From assembly GCA_002707155.1 (NCBI GenBank), contig PAME01000001.1:93601-157600 (forward strand): DNA of 64,000 nucleotides, written 5' to 3'. Origin of the DNA: Crocinitomicaceae bacterium (GTDB lineage Bacteria; Bacteroidota; Bacteroidia; Flavobacteriales_G; Salibacteraceae). The notes under the pieces were generated by a model. It ran no database searches and had not been told where the DNA came from. It saw only the letters and a list, made by a program, of their open reading frames with translations. Every line of letters begins with the position of its first letter. Within the stretch, counting starts at the first letter, position 1. Positions 53,171 to 63,137 of the stretch are shown here, piece after piece. The position numbers were made by a program, and so were the translations under genes.

Positions 53171-54226
53171 TTACAGTATCAACATAGCATCTCCGTATGC
53201 CAAGAAATTATACTTTTCTTCTATTGCTGTTTTATATGCTTTCATTGTTAAATCATATCCTCCGAACGCACAAACCATCATAAGTAGCGTAGATTCTGGC
53301 TCGTGAAAATTTGTTACCAATGAAGTAGAAACTTTAAAGTTATAGGGAGGGAATATGAATTTATTGCTCCAGCCCTCATAAGGTTTTAATTCTCCTAATG
53401 TCGAAACAGAACCTTCCATTGCTCTAAGCACAGTAGTACCAATAGCACATACTTGTTTCTTTTCGGACTTAGCTCTATTTACTCTATCAGCACATTCTTG
53501 AGTGATAATCATCTCCTCAGAATCCATTTTATGTTTAGTCAAATCCTCAACATCAACTGGTCGGAACGTTCCTAAACCAGTATGTAAAGTCATCATTGGA
53601 AATTCAACTCCAGCAATTTCCAAACGCTTCAACAACTGCTTACTGTAATGTAAACCAGCTGTAGGAACTGCTACCGCACCTTCATGCTTTGCGAATACGT
53701 TTTGAAAACGATCTTCATCTTCTGGCTCAACTGGTCTTGAAATGTACTTTGGAAGTGGTGTTTCGCCTAAAGAATACAATGTTTCTTTAAACTCTTCGTA
53801 AGGTCCATCAAAAAGGAATCTTAATGTTCTTCCTCTAGAAGTTGTGTTATCAATAACCTCAGCTACTAATTCATCATCCTCTCCAAAATACAATTTATTT
53901 CCAATTCTAATTTTCCGAGCAGGATCAACCAACACATCCCAAAGGCGACTCTCTTTATTTAATTCACGCAATAAAAACACTTCGATTACTGCACCCGTTT
54001 TCTCTTTGTTTCCATACATTCTTGCAGAGAATACTTTGGTATCGTTCATTACCTTAAGGTCTCCTTCATCGAAGTACTCTAAAATGTCTTTGAATTGTTT
54101 GTGCTCAATTTCACCAGTTTTGCGGTGCACCACCATTAATCGAGACTCATCTCGATTTTTTGCTGGATGCTGCGCAATTAGTTCTTCAGGTAATTCGAAC
54201 TTAAACTCGGACAATTTCATTCCCAT
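53171..54226 (-). CDS. queA: S-adenosylmethionine:tRNA ribosyltransferase-isomerase
   Basis: 351 residues; builds epoxyqueuosine on tRNA in queuosine synthesis. Typical motifs: [70 protein letters not shown] and [21 protein letters not shown]. Start is ATG 54226 or 54220 (MGM-); the -7 box TACTTTTG lies 34 nt upstream. Single-gene unit closed by a terminator. Confidence 0.96.
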   Translation of the reverse strand: MGMKLSEFKFELPEELIAQHPAKNRDESRLMVVHRKTGEIEHKQFKDILEYFDEGDLKVMNDTKVFSARMYGNKEKTGAVIEVFLLRELNKESRLWDVLVDPARKIRIGNKLYFGEDDELVAEVIDNTTSRGRTLRFLFDGPYEEFKETLYSLGETPLPKYISRPVEPEDEDRFQNVFAKHEGAVAVPTAGLHYSKQLLKRLEIAGVEFPMMTLHTGLGTFRPVDVEDLTKHKMDSEEMIITQECADRVNRAKSEKKQVCAIGTTVLRAMEGSVSTLGELKPYEGWSNKFIFPPYNFKVSTSLVTNFHEPESTLLMMVCAFGGYDLTMKAYKTAIEEKYNFLAYGDAMLIL

Positions 54227-54260
54227 AATACAAGAATTTTATTTTTTAAAAAAGCGGATG

Positions 54261-54268
54261 CAAAAGTA
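54261..54268 (-). promoter_or_regulatory. -7 box of queA
   Basis: TACTTTTG on the minus strand, 34 nt before the queA start. Confidence 0.55.
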
Positions 54269-54414
54269 TAAATAACAAGGAGATGGCAGTCAGCTAATTC
54301 ATGTTTGAACTTTAGGCCTTTTATTCTGTATTAGTATAGTGAGGAGCAAGCAGCTTTTAGAAGTTTTTAGCTTAACCTCAGCTGTATTAATTGCTACTTT
54401 CGCTTAAGGTTTTT

Positions 54415-56019
54415 ATGAAAAAAAATATATTTAGCAGCGCCTTTTGGCCTTTATTATTAGCCATTGTATTTGCTTTTGGATACTTCTTCGGTTCTTTTAC
54501 TCCAAAAAAACAGAAGCTTTCTTTAGGTAATTTTCCACTAAACAAACAATCAAAGCTCAACCAAATTATAGATTATATAGACAATGAATATGTCGACAGT
54601 ACAGATCGGGAGAAATTAGTAGACCAAACCATAGAGAATCTGCTGCAAAAGCTCGATCCCCATTCGTATTATATTACTGCGGCCGAATTGCAAGCCATGA
54701 ATGAACCGCTTGAGGGTAGTTTTGAAGGAATAGGAGTTCAATTTAGTATTCAGAAAGATACAGTAGTTGTTATTACGCCAATTTCAGGTGGTCCAAGTGC
54801 CGAAGTAGGTATTGCGGCTGGAGATCGGATTATAAACGTGGATGGTGAACTGGTTGCTGGAACTGGAATACGAAACGCTGACGTAATGCGCCTGCTTAAA
54901 GGCGAAGGTGGCACACTAGTAAACCTTGAAATTCAACGCAGCGGCACTGAATCATTATTGCCGTTTTCTATTACCAGAGGTAAAATTCCGATTTATTCAG
55001 TAGACGTTGGTTATATGATAAATGACACGACTGGATACATAAAAATTAGCAGATTTTCAAGAGAAACTTTCAATGAATTCCAAGACAAATACACGAGTTT
55101 GCTGGGGCGAGGAATGACCAAGTTAGTCTTGGATTTACGAGGTAATGGGGGTGGTTTCATGGATGCCGCAATAAACATTGCGGATCAATTTTTAGCGGAA
55201 GACCAATTAATTGTTTACACAGAAGGCAGAGCACGGAAACGCAAAGATTACCGGGCTAGTTCAAATGATGACTTACTAAATGTTGACTTAGCAGTTTTAA
55301 TTGATGAGAGCTCTGCATCAGCAAGTGAAATTGTTGCTGGTGCGATTCAAGATAACGATAGAGGAGTTATTCTAGGACGTAGGTCCTTTGGTAAAGGATT
55401 GGTTCAAGAACAGTCAAGTTGGTTCGATGGAAGTGCAACTCGCCTAACAATTGCTCGCTACTACACTCCAGCTGGACGCTGCATACAAAAACCCTATGAC
55501 AATGGCTTGAAAGCTTATCACAAAGAAGTTTACGATAGATATGAAAATGGTGAATTTGAATCGGACGATAGTACAGCATTGGCAGACAGTACAGTTTATA
55601 AAACCATTTCGGGAAGAATTGTATATGGTGGTGGTGGTATAATGCCCGACAATTTTATTCCTATCGATACAGCGGGTGCATCTATATTATTGTCTCGAAT
55701 ATTCTATTCAGGCAATTTTTATCAATTTGCTTTTGACTATGCAGACAAACACCGTGAAGAACTCGTTAGACATGGAAACGCTGAAAATTTCGTAAATGAT
55801 TTTGAGTATACGGGGAAAGTTGAAAATGCGTTCAGGGCATATTTAAAAAAGAAAAATTTAGAAATTGTAGAGGATGATTACAAACGTTCGTTTGAAATTA
55901 TTTCAGCAAGGATTAGGGCAGGAATCGGTAGAAATATTTTTGGTGATGAAGCCTTTTTTCCAATTCTACATGAAATTGATACCGTCCTAAGGGAGTCTGT
56001 ATCAGCGCAGCTCAACTAG
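54415..56019 (+). CDS. S41 C-terminal processing protease (second paralogue)
   Basis: 534 residues from ATG 54415. N-terminal anchor (FWPLLLAIVFAFGYFFGSF), PDZ domain about 85-170 (GIGVQFSIQKDTVVVITPISGGPSAEVGI), catalytic Ser in DESSASASEIVAGAIQDNDRG, Lys in GRRSFGKGLVQEQSS, and a helical C-terminal part. Similar in layout to ctpA at 42381, but diverged. A -7-like box TACTTTCG (54395-54402) lies 12 nt upstream. Its 3' end overlaps the serine hydrolase gene by 8 nt on the other strand. Confidence 0.9.
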   Translation: MKKNIFSSAFWPLLLAIVFAFGYFFGSFTPKKQKLSLGNFPLNKQSKLNQIIDYIDNEYVDSTDREKLVDQTIENLLQKLDPHSYYITAAELQAMNEPLEGSFEGIGVQFSIQKDTVVVITPISGGPSAEVGIAAGDRIINVDGELVAGTGIRNADVMRLLKGEGGTLVNLEIQRSGTESLLPFSITRGKIPIYSVDVGYMINDTTGYIKISRFSRETFNEFQDKYTSLLGRGMTKLVLDLRGNGGGFMDAAINIADQFLAEDQLIVYTEGRARKRKDYRASSNDDLLNVDLAVLIDESSASASEIVAGAIQDNDRGVILGRRSFGKGLVQEQSSWFDGSATRLTIARYYTPAGRCIQKPYDNGLKAYHKEVYDRYENGEFESDDSTALADSTVYKTISGRIVYGGGGIMPDNFIPIDTAGASILLSRIFYSGNFYQFAFDYADKHREELVRHGNAENFVNDFEYTGKVENAFRAYLKKKNLEIVEDDYKRSFEIISARIRAGIGRNIFGDEAFFPILHEIDTVLRESVSAQLN

Positions 56020-57178
56020 CACTTCTAACAAAAGAAATTGCCTCTTGCAGGTAAATATCTAAATCAGGTGGTGCCTCAACTCCATTTGGTTTGATTCGTT
56101 TGTGTCCTAAACGTACCATAATTAAATCCAAGTCGGGTATAACCGCAATATACTGACCTAAAATTCCTCGAGCGTAAAACACTTCTCTACCATCATGATT
56201 GTGCAACCACCAGTGTAAACCGTACCTTTTACAAGGGTTATTATCAACATCTATAATTGGCGCCTCTGAAAGCGATGCTTTTACAAATTCAGCATCAACA
56301 ATAGTATCTTTACCCCACACTCCTTGTTGTAAAAACAATTTTCCAATTCTTGCAAAATCGCGTGCGTTACTATTAAAACAACAAAACGCCTTTTCTTTTC
56401 CTTCCGGTTTATCTAAACTCCATAATGCGTCGTTTTTTGCTCCAATCTTCTTCCATATTTTCTCCGATACATATTGAGACGTAGACATTTCGCTTGCTTT
56501 TTCTATAATAAAACTCAATAATTGACTATTGCCTGATCGGTATTCAAATTGTTCACCCGGTTGCTTTGTCACCTTATATGAATAAGTCAGATTAATCAAA
56601 TCATCACCATAATTTGCCTTGGCTGGGTATGCAAATGGATTGATGTAATTTTCATCAAAATTAATTCCTGAACTCATTTGCAACAAGTGACGAATTGATA
56701 GTTCTGGAAATTTTGAAACATCAAATTTGGGCAGATAAAGAGCGATAGGGTCGTCTAAAGATTTAATCTTTCCTTCTCTTATTAATGAACCTATGGCAAT
56801 ATTTAAAATACTCTTAGCCATTGAAAAAGAGTTGCTTTTACTGTTCGCTGAATAACCTTCCCAGTATTGTTCTTTAATAATAGAATCTTTATGAATCACA
56901 AGAAATGCAACGGTACCCAATTCTTCAAATTTGACTTCTGTTTCTGGAGAGACCTCCTTTTGGTTTGCCATACTGGAAATAGGCCAAGGTTGATTGTTTC
57001 TTGCTAATACTTCTCGATTCGAAAAGATTTGAAACTCAGCAATTGAAGGGCCGAGCCTACCTTGGAATAAAGTATTTTCTAAAGTATTGTATAAGTGAGC
57101 GTTACCAGTAAAAACTACTATTAAGTGAAACAGTATTCCTGCTCCAATCCACATGGCTATTTTCTTTACTGCTTTCAC
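56012..57178 (-). CDS. Serine hydrolase, beta-lactamase/penicillin-binding family
   Basis: 388 residues with an N-terminal membrane segment or signal (IAMWIGAGILFHLIVVFTG). Catalytic SxxK is Ser119-Met-Ala-Lys122 in SNSFSMAKSI; the YxN-like motif is in FEYRSGNSQLL; the third motif region is ARGILGQY. This is the class C beta-lactamase/PBP4-like fold, used by esterases, peptidases and lactamases. A resistance role is not implied. Overlaps lipB by 4 nt upstream and converges with the S41 protease. Confidence 0.88.
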   Translation of the reverse strand: MKAVKKIAMWIGAGILFHLIVVFTGNAHLYNTLENTLFQGRLGPSIAEFQIFSNREVLARNNQPWPISSMANQKEVSPETEVKFEELGTVAFLVIHKDSIIKEQYWEGYSANSKSNSFSMAKSILNIAIGSLIREGKIKSLDDPIALYLPKFDVSKFPELSIRHLLQMSSGINFDENYINPFAYPAKANYGDDLINLTYSYKVTKQPGEQFEYRSGNSQLLSFIIEKASEMSTSQYVSEKIWKKIGAKNDALWSLDKPEGKEKAFCCFNSNARDFARIGKLFLQQGVWGKDTIVDAEFVKASLSEAPIIDVDNNPCKRYGLHWWLHNHDGREVFYARGILGQYIAVIPDLDLIMVRLGHKRIKPNGVEAPPDLDIYLQEAISFVRSAS

Positions 57179-57882
57179 TTTACCTCCTTTACATCGAAGT
57201 TAAACAGTTTTGAAAGGTGGTGCAGTAGTTTATTTGAGACCTCGGTTATGTCGACTTTTCTGCCCAACTCTTTTTCAATGGATGTTACTTGTTTATCTTC
57301 AATTCCACAGGGAATTATGTTTTTAAAAAATGACAAGTCATTATTTACGTTTAATGCAAGACCATGCATGGTAATCCAGCGGGAACATCTTATTCCCATT
57401 GCACAAATCTTTCTTACCTTTAGCGGGTCTTTTGCCTCCAACCAAACTCCAGTATAACCTTCGTATCGACCAGCGTTAATACCATAGTCCTTCAGCGTCA
57501 AAATAACGGCTTCTTCTAAATATCTTAGGTATTTGTGTATGTCGGTGAAAAATTTTTCTAAATCTAAAATTGGATAAGCAACAAGCTGTCCAGGGCCATG
57601 ATGCGTTATATCACCGCCTCGATTGATTTTATGATAGGTGATCCCTAACTCCTTTAATGTGTCTTGCTCTGCTAAAAGATTAGATTCGTCTCCACTTTTT
57701 CCAAGCGTGTAAACCAATGGATGTTCACAAAAGATAAGGTGGTGAGAAGTGTCTCCTTTAAAATCGCGAATCTTTCTTTGTTTGAGTTTAACCTCAACAT
57801 TGGATTTGCACAATTGCTCTTGATAATCCCAGCTATCTTTAAATTCAATTAAGCCAAGTCGTTCAAGAGCAACCGTTTCCAA
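57175..57882 (-). CDS. lipB: Octanoyltransferase LipB
   Basis: 235 residues; moves octanoyl groups from acyl carrier protein to lipoyl domains, such as that of sucB in this window. Features: GGDITHHGPGQLVAYPILDL, then GVWLEA, and RKICAMGIRCSRWITMHGLALNV with the catalytic Lys and a nearby Cys. Lies between the sugar isomerase (4-nt gap) and the serine hydrolase (4-nt overlap), so all three are probably one operon with no obvious functional link. Confidence 0.95.
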   Translation of the reverse strand: METVALERLGLIEFKDSWDYQEQLCKSNVEVKLKQRKIRDFKGDTSHHLIFCEHPLVYTLGKSGDESNLLAEQDTLKELGITYHKINRGGDITHHGPGQLVAYPILDLEKFFTDIHKYLRYLEEAVILTLKDYGINAGRYEGYTGVWLEAKDPLKVRKICAMGIRCSRWITMHGLALNVNNDLSFFKNIIPCGIEDKQVTSIEKELGRKVDITEVSNKLLHHLSKLFNFDVKEVK

Positions 57883-57886
57883 AAGT

Positions 57887-58870
57887 TTAGATGTTTGAAA
57901 GTTTAGTTTTTAACTCGGTAATTATATCAACTTCGGTTGCATCTATTCCCCTTATATCAGCAATGTTAACAGATGCCCAATCGCCAATAGAAATCAAATA
58001 ATAAGCTGCGTGTATATCTGATTCACAATCAGCCATTATTTCAACGCAATTTGCGTTTTTAATCGTCATTAACTTTTTACTAAACTCCATTCGTTCTTGG
58101 GTTCTGTAATAGTCGTTTTTAGTCCTCAAAAATACTGGAACAACTTCTTCGTGGCTATCAGCCCAGCCAACCAATTCATTGTGGTTCATTTCAGGTAAAA
58201 CATGATGCCAACATAGCATTTTTGAATTTTCGTTTATTTGTTGTCTATATCGAACAGCAACTCCTTCCATTCTAGCATCAGAATAAAAAACAGGCGTTTT
58301 CCCAATCAACTTCTTAGCTAAATTGTAGGCTGTTTCTTTGATGTCTAAGCTGTTTTCTTGTAAAAAATCTGGTGTTGTCGCCAAATCTCTCAGAATTTGA
58401 TCTTCAATGCATCCGTAATTTTCAAGAAGTTTAAATAGCAAAGTGCTTGAATATCCAAAAGCCGCTCTAGGAGGAAAACCTCCGGGCATTTCAATATAAT
58501 TATATCCGTTTTCTTTCGCTAATTCTAATAGTTTTCCTCCAGAAGTTAAACAAGCTATTGTTGCACCTTTTGATTGCGCTTTTTCTAAAGCTTCTATAGT
58601 CTCTTCTGTATTTCCCGAATAAGAAGAAGCAACAAAAAGAGTGTGTTTGTTTACAAGATTTGGAATTCCGTAGGTCTTATTCACAACAACAGGAATATCG
58701 ATTTGACTAGCAATTAATTGAGACACTATAGTACCGCCAATTCCTGAACCACCTAAACCGCTAATTACAATATTTCGAAAATGTTCGTTCGATGATTTCC
58801 ATTCAGAATCTCGCCCAATTTGCAAGGCCTCTTTCATATGAATAGGAAAAGCTTCAACTAAATTTTTCAT
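57887..58870 (-). CDS. Bifunctional phosphoglucose/phosphomannose isomerase
   Basis: 327 residues of two SIS domains: NIVISGLGGSGIGGTIVSQLI, TLFVASSYSGNTEETIEALEKAQ, MPGGFPPRAAFGYSSTLLFKLLEN (residues about 120-143) and HVLPEMNHNELVGWADSHEEV in the C-terminal SIS domain. This family interconverts glucose-6-P/fructose-6-P and mannose-6-P/fructose-6-P. It may supply mannose-6-P for manC at 10661. First gene of the isomerase-lipB-hydrolase run. Confidence 0.92.
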   Translation of the reverse strand: MKNLVEAFPIHMKEALQIGRDSEWKSSNEHFRNIVISGLGGSGIGGTIVSQLIASQIDIPVVVNKTYGIPNLVNKHTLFVASSYSGNTEETIEALEKAQSKGATIACLTSGGKLLELAKENGYNYIEMPGGFPPRAAFGYSSTLLFKLLENYGCIEDQILRDLATTPDFLQENSLDIKETAYNLAKKLIGKTPVFYSDARMEGVAVRYRQQINENSKMLCWHHVLPEMNHNELVGWADSHEEVVPVFLRTKNDYYRTQERMEFSKKLMTIKNANCVEIMADCESDIHAAYYLISIGDWASVNIADIRGIDATEVDIITELKTKLSNI

Positions 58871-58895
58871 GAGTTAACTGTTTTCTAGAATAACA

Positions 58896-58928
58896 AAAAA
58901 GCCGAACAAGTCGACTTATTGCTGTTCG
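58896..58928 (-). terminator. Possible terminator of the 530-residue T9SS gene
   Basis: CGAACA (58903-58908) pairs with TGTTCG (58923-58928) around a loop that holds the palindrome AAGTCGACTT; on the minus strand TTTTTT follows. The stem is short, so confidence is moderate. Confidence 0.55.
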
Positions 58929-58929
58929 A

Positions 58930-60522
58930 TTAATGTTTTATAAATTTCTTCGTAAAGTTTGACTGGGAATCAAATACCTTGAAAAGGTAGGCTCCATGAG
59001 AAAGTTGAGAAAAATCAAACTCCATTCTGCTATTTGGCACTAATTCTACAGAAGAATTTAAGACCTCTGTTCCGCTCAAATCATATACAACGACAGATGC
59101 ATTTCCGGTTTCTGAAGAAGTCGTCAAAATCATTTTATCATTTTCAGAGTTGTAAAACGCATTTAATTTTTGGTGCTCAAACTCCTCCGTACTTATTCGA
59201 AATCCACAAGTTGTATCAACATATGAAGTAACCGTAACCTTAGTTTCACAATCTAAATCATTATAAGCAATAATATCAAATGTCGTAGTCTTTTTAAATG
59301 CAACAGTTTTAGTGGTTCTTGAAGAGATTACTGTGTTCCATAAAATCTTAGAAGAATTTGAATTCACTTCAATAGTGTCTCCATCTCCTTCACACAATGG
59401 ACTAGCAGCAGAACTTGTTTGACTCACAAGAGCAAGAGTTGGCAATTGACTTACTCTCAGTATAATAGTATCTCTAGTTATACACCCAGCAAAAATACCG
59501 GTAAGAATAATTGTTTCATCAAATGCGGGCTTTAGTGTAACTGTATTAGAAGTAACTGTTCCACTTACAATAGCTGAAGCTGGAGACCATAAGTAAGAGT
59601 CTCCCGTATTTGCATTAGCAACCCGCTGTTCTCCACCGCACAAAACTGTGTCAGCATTTCCACCTACTAAATTAATTGTAACTCCTCTTGGGGGTTGGTT
59701 CGTAGTTCTTATTAACTGACTGGCATTTCTTGTACAGCCATTATCGCCAGTTACATCAACAAAATATACTGCTGCTGAACCAGTATTTCCGACTATAGTA
59801 CTGTCAGTTCTAGAACCCACAATTTGACTTGAACTACTCCAGCTATATGAAGCATACCCTGGAGTTGCCTTTAAAGTGAAATTTTGATTTGCACAAGCAT
59901 CTTTGTTTCTAGATACAAATCCTTGAACTAAAACACTGAACGACACAGTTGGCAATTCCTCGCCAATAACTTTCGTAAATGCAGCAGATTTACAACCATT
60001 AGTATCTGTTCCAATAACAGAAACACTATCCTTTTTTGTTATTATTACGTTTACTGAATCACCGCCGCCTGAAGGAATCGTGCCTTTAAAATAAGAGTAA
60101 CTCATACCGCCTGACCCCTTTAAAGTAATTTGCTGGCCAACACATACAGTATCTTTTGATACAGTGATTCCGACCATTGGTAAGGCCAAAACAGTAATGG
60201 GTTGAAATGCTGTATCCATAACTCCAGCAGAATCTCCAATAACTCTATAAACCGTCGTCATTGTAGGTTTTAACCAAGCTGTATCGTCAGAAACTGTATC
60301 CAATGCTGCTATTGACCCTAAAGTATCTGACCAGGTATAGTGCACTCCAGCTTGTCTTGTAGACATTGCATAAGCTTTAACACTGTCGCCCATACAAATC
60401 GTATCGTTGCCCATAATTGCGATTGAGGTTTGGGCATTTGCACTTGAACTTAAAAGAAGTCCAGCAACAACAAATCCACTAAGAATGGTTGATTTTAACG
60501 CTTTCAGTAAAGAATGCTTCAT
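58930..60522 (-). CDS. T9SS-secreted protein with Ig/PKD-like repeats
   Basis: 530 residues. Signal peptide about 1-30 (ILSGFVVAGLLLSSSANAQ). Repeats of about 85-90 residues follow, each marked by a Cys and C-x-G-D/Q segment (DTICMGDSVKAYA, DTVCVGQQITLKGSG, DACANQNFTLKA, DTVLCGGEQRV) and D-NGC ends. The C-terminal ~75 residues (SVVVYDLSGTEVLNSSVEL ... GAYLFKVFDSQSNFTKKFIKH) are a type A T9SS sorting domain. No enzyme motif. Probably surface-exposed; adhesion is an inference. Third T9SS cargo of the window. Confidence 0.88.
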   Translation of the reverse strand: MKHSLLKALKSTILSGFVVAGLLLSSSANAQTSIAIMGNDTICMGDSVKAYAMSTRQAGVHYTWSDTLGSIAALDTVSDDTAWLKPTMTTVYRVIGDSAGVMDTAFQPITVLALPMVGITVSKDTVCVGQQITLKGSGGMSYSYFKGTIPSGGGDSVNVIITKKDSVSVIGTDTNGCKSAAFTKVIGEELPTVSFSVLVQGFVSRNKDACANQNFTLKATPGYASYSWSSSSQIVGSRTDSTIVGNTGSAAVYFVDVTGDNGCTRNASQLIRTTNQPPRGVTINLVGGNADTVLCGGEQRVANANTGDSYLWSPASAIVSGTVTSNTVTLKPAFDETIILTGIFAGCITRDTIILRVSQLPTLALVSQTSSAASPLCEGDGDTIEVNSNSSKILWNTVISSRTTKTVAFKKTTTFDIIAYNDLDCETKVTVTSYVDTTCGFRISTEEFEHQKLNAFYNSENDKMILTTSSETGNASVVVYDLSGTEVLNSSVELVPNSRMEFDFSQLSHGAYLFKVFDSQSNFTKKFIKH

Positions 60523-60549
60523 AAATTTTATTTTAGTTATTCAAACCTT

Positions 60550-60557
60550 CAAAACTA
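60550..60557 (-). promoter_or_regulatory. -7 box of the 530-residue T9SS gene
   Basis: TAGTTTTG on the minus strand, 27 nt before the ATG at 60522. Confidence 0.5.
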
Positions 60558-60751
60558 TGCACTTTAAGCATACTAACCAAAAGCAACTATTAATTGGTTT
60601 GTGTACATATTTTTATTGTTGGTAAAGCGGAAGAAAGAGTAGTATCAAAAAAGCCCCACTTTTTCCTCATTTAACTTCTTCAATCACCCATGAAATCAGA
60701 GATTTAGCGGTTAAATTTAGTTAAGCTGCAGTGAAGCTCAAACAGCCATTC

Positions 60752-60759
60752 TATATTTG
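60752..60759 (+). promoter_or_regulatory. -7 box of the two-component pair
   Basis: TATATTTG, 19 nt before the TTG start at 60779. Confidence 0.55.
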
Positions 60760-60778
60760 ATTTTTATTTTATAAAATT

Positions 60779-62398
60779 TTGAACAACAAATTAATAACTT
60801 GGCTCATAAGTGGCATTATCTTCTCGATAGTTGCCTTAATTAGTATCCAGCTTTTTTGGATAAACAAAGCTGTTTCTATTAGCCACGAAGAATTTGAAAG
60901 GCTTGTGCACAAAGCCCTGTCTAATGTTGTGGAGGTTCTCGAGCAAGAAGAAGCCCTCAAAAAAATTAAAACGCACCAGCAAGGGCGCTTCCTTTTTACT
61001 GCTGAAGACTCTGTTAGCAGCTCTGACTTTGTGCATGACTCCTCCTATAAGTACTTTCTTTTTAAAGAATTAGAGAAAAAGGAAGCAGGAATAGAAGTTA
61101 GAGTTGTAGAAGAGCAAGGCGGCAAAAAAACAGTAACCGACTTTATTACCGCTGGCCAACACAGAGTAGACATTGAAAACTCTGAAGACAATCTATCCTA
61201 TCATGTAAATGGTGAAGAAGGGCAAACTTACTACGCTAGCGATCTGCAAGTAAATCTTGATACAGCTGTCAGAAATCAATTGGTCAACAAAACTGTTTTG
61301 GTTAGTGATATCGTTAGAAGTTTAATGGAAGTTGACCTTTCAGAGAAAATCGAGGATCGAGTAAACAATGTTAGGGTAGATAAATTACTAACTAAATTCT
61401 TGCTTGAAGAAGGAATAAAGCTACCTTATTATTTCGGGGTTTACGATGTTGACTCCGATTTAAAAACAGGTAATTTTTCAGACACCTCCTTAACTACCAG
61501 CTTGGAATCGTTCGAAATAAACTTATTCCCCAAGGATATTCTTGGACAGAAAGCCACCCTAAGAGTTTATTTTCCTAAGCGTATCAAGTACATATTTAGT
61601 TCGGTGTCTTATCTGCTTTTTTCTAGCTTATTGATTATTATTCTCATTTTCTTCGCTTTCTATTACAGTATTCGAACGATTCTGAAACAAAAGAAGGTTT
61701 CCGAAATAAAAAATGACTTTATCAATAACATGACACATGAATTGAAAACTCCTATTTCCACAATCTCCTTAGCGTGTGAAGCTTTGTCAGACCCTGATAT
61801 AAGTGCAACACCTAGTTTAATGAATCGGTACATTGGAATTATTGGCCAGGAAAACAAAAGATTGGGTGTACAAGTGGAAAATGTTTTGAAAAGTGCCATT
61901 TGGGGTAGCCAAGCATTTAAAATGAATATGGAGCCAGTGCAAATTCATTCGATAATTGATGAGGCGGTGTCTAAATTTCAAATGCAATTAGATGAAAAGG
62001 GTGGCATAATAAAAATGGAATTAGGTGCCAAATCAGATCATTTAATGGCCGATAAAGTGCACATTACAAACGCTATTTATAATCTTATCGACAATGCTAT
62101 CAAATATACACCAACGGCACCCATAATTCATATAAAAACGATAAATGAAAAAGACAATCTTTTAGTGTCTGTATGTGATAATGGTATTGGAATTAGCAAA
62201 GAAAATCACAGCAAAGTTTTTGATAAGTTGTATCGAGTTTCCACCGGAAATTTGCACAACACCAAAGGCTTTGGCCTTGGGTTAAACTATGTGAAAACAG
62301 TAGTCGAAAGACACGATGGGGACGTAAAAGTTACTAGCAAACTGAATAAAGGAAGTACCTTTACATTGTCAATTCCAATGAACAATATTGAACGATAA
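60779..62398 (+). CDS. Sensor histidine kinase (RprX-like)
   Basis: 539 residues from a TTG start that places the first membrane helix at about 8-28. A periplasmic sensing region of about 240 residues follows, then the second helix at about 271-296, HisKA with phospho-acceptor His320 (NMTHELKTPISTISLACEAL), and the ATPase domain with NLIDNAIKYTP, DNGIGI and GFGLGLNYVKTVV. No HAMP domain is evident. The two-helix layout resembles RprX of Bacteroides. The response regulator starts 2 nt after its stop. Confidence 0.92.
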   Translation: MNNKLITWLISGIIFSIVALISIQLFWINKAVSISHEEFERLVHKALSNVVEVLEQEEALKKIKTHQQGRFLFTAEDSVSSSDFVHDSSYKYFLFKELEKKEAGIEVRVVEEQGGKKTVTDFITAGQHRVDIENSEDNLSYHVNGEEGQTYYASDLQVNLDTAVRNQLVNKTVLVSDIVRSLMEVDLSEKIEDRVNNVRVDKLLTKFLLEEGIKLPYYFGVYDVDSDLKTGNFSDTSLTTSLESFEINLFPKDILGQKATLRVYFPKRIKYIFSSVSYLLFSSLLIIILIFFAFYYSIRTILKQKKVSEIKNDFINNMTHELKTPISTISLACEALSDPDISATPSLMNRYIGIIGQENKRLGVQVENVLKSAIWGSQAFKMNMEPVQIHSIIDEAVSKFQMQLDEKGGIIKMELGAKSDHLMADKVHITNAIYNLIDNAIKYTPTAPIIHIKTINEKDNLLVSVCDNGIGISKENHSKVFDKLYRVSTGNLHNTKGFGLGLNYVKTVVERHDGDVKVTSKLNKGSTFTLSIPMNNIER

Positions 62399-62400
62399 TT

Positions 62401-63102
62401 ATGATGGAAAAAGAAGAAATAAAATTATTGGTTGCAGAGGATGATCATAATTTAGGTGACCTACTTTCTGAATACCTTTCAGCTAAAGGGTATACCGCCG
62501 AACTTAGACGAAATGGAAAGGAAGCGCTGGAAGCTTTTAGAACAAATCATTATGATTTGTGCATATTCGACGTGATGATGCCTGAAAAAGATGGATTTAC
62601 TCTAGCTAAGGATGTGCTTAAAATAAACCCTGAAATTCCAATTATTTTCTTGACGGCAAAATCAATGAAAGAAGATAAGGTCCAAGGGTTTAAATTGGGA
62701 GCTGATGATTACTTAACTAAGCCTTTTAGCATGGAAGAGCTACTTTTGAGGATTCAAGCAATTCTTAAAAGAACTAGAAAAGAGAGAGATCATCAAAAGC
62801 AGGAAAAATTTGAAGTTGGACGGTTTGCATTCAATTCCAAATTGCAAGAATTAGTTATTGATGGCGAAAAACAAAAGCTAACTTCTAAAGAAAATGATTT
62901 ATTGAAATTGTTGTCTTTGAACCTTAATGAAGTTACCGATAGAAGTTACGCCTTGAATAGAATTTGGGGGGATGATTCATATTTCAACTCAAGAAGTATG
63001 GATGTTTACATCACCAAATTGAGAAAATACCTGAAAGCTGACGATAACCTTGAAATAGTTAACGTACACGGAAAAGGATTTAAACTGCTTACAAAAGACT
63101 AG
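62401..63102 (+). CDS. OmpR-family response regulator (RprY-like)
   Basis: 233 residues. Receiver domain 7-120 with acidic pocket E13-D14-D15, phospho-acceptor Asp57 (CIFDVMMPEKDG), Thr85 and Lys107; winged-helix DNA-binding domain about 135-230 (LTSKENDLLKLLSLNLNEVTDR, SRSMDVYITKLRKYLKADD). A second ATG lies one codon on. It is the partner of the kinase at 60779 and resembles RprY. Target genes are unknown. Confidence 0.93.
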   Translation: MMEKEEIKLLVAEDDHNLGDLLSEYLSAKGYTAELRRNGKEALEAFRTNHYDLCIFDVMMPEKDGFTLAKDVLKINPEIPIIFLTAKSMKEDKVQGFKLGADDYLTKPFSMEELLLRIQAILKRTRKERDHQKQEKFEVGRFAFNSKLQELVIDGEKQKLTSKENDLLKLLSLNLNEVTDRSYALNRIWGDDSYFNSRSMDVYITKLRKYLKADDNLEIVNVHGKGFKLLTKD

Positions 63103-63136
63103 AGTAACTCTAGTCTTGCAGTTTAACTGCATTTTT
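63095..63136 (+). terminator. Tandem hairpin terminator after the response regulator
   Basis: A perfect 10-bp hairpin AAGACTAGAG / CTCTAGTCTT (63095-63104 / 63108-63117) contains the stop codon; a second hairpin TGCAGTT / AACTGCA (63117-63123 / 63125-63131) is followed by T5 (63132-63136). Confidence 0.8.
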
Positions 63137-63137
63137 C

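Noticed and set aside
56012..57178. Serine hydrolase as an antibiotic-resistance beta-lactamase
   Set aside because: The fold is shared by many esterases and peptidases; the third motif is not KTG and there is no resistance context.
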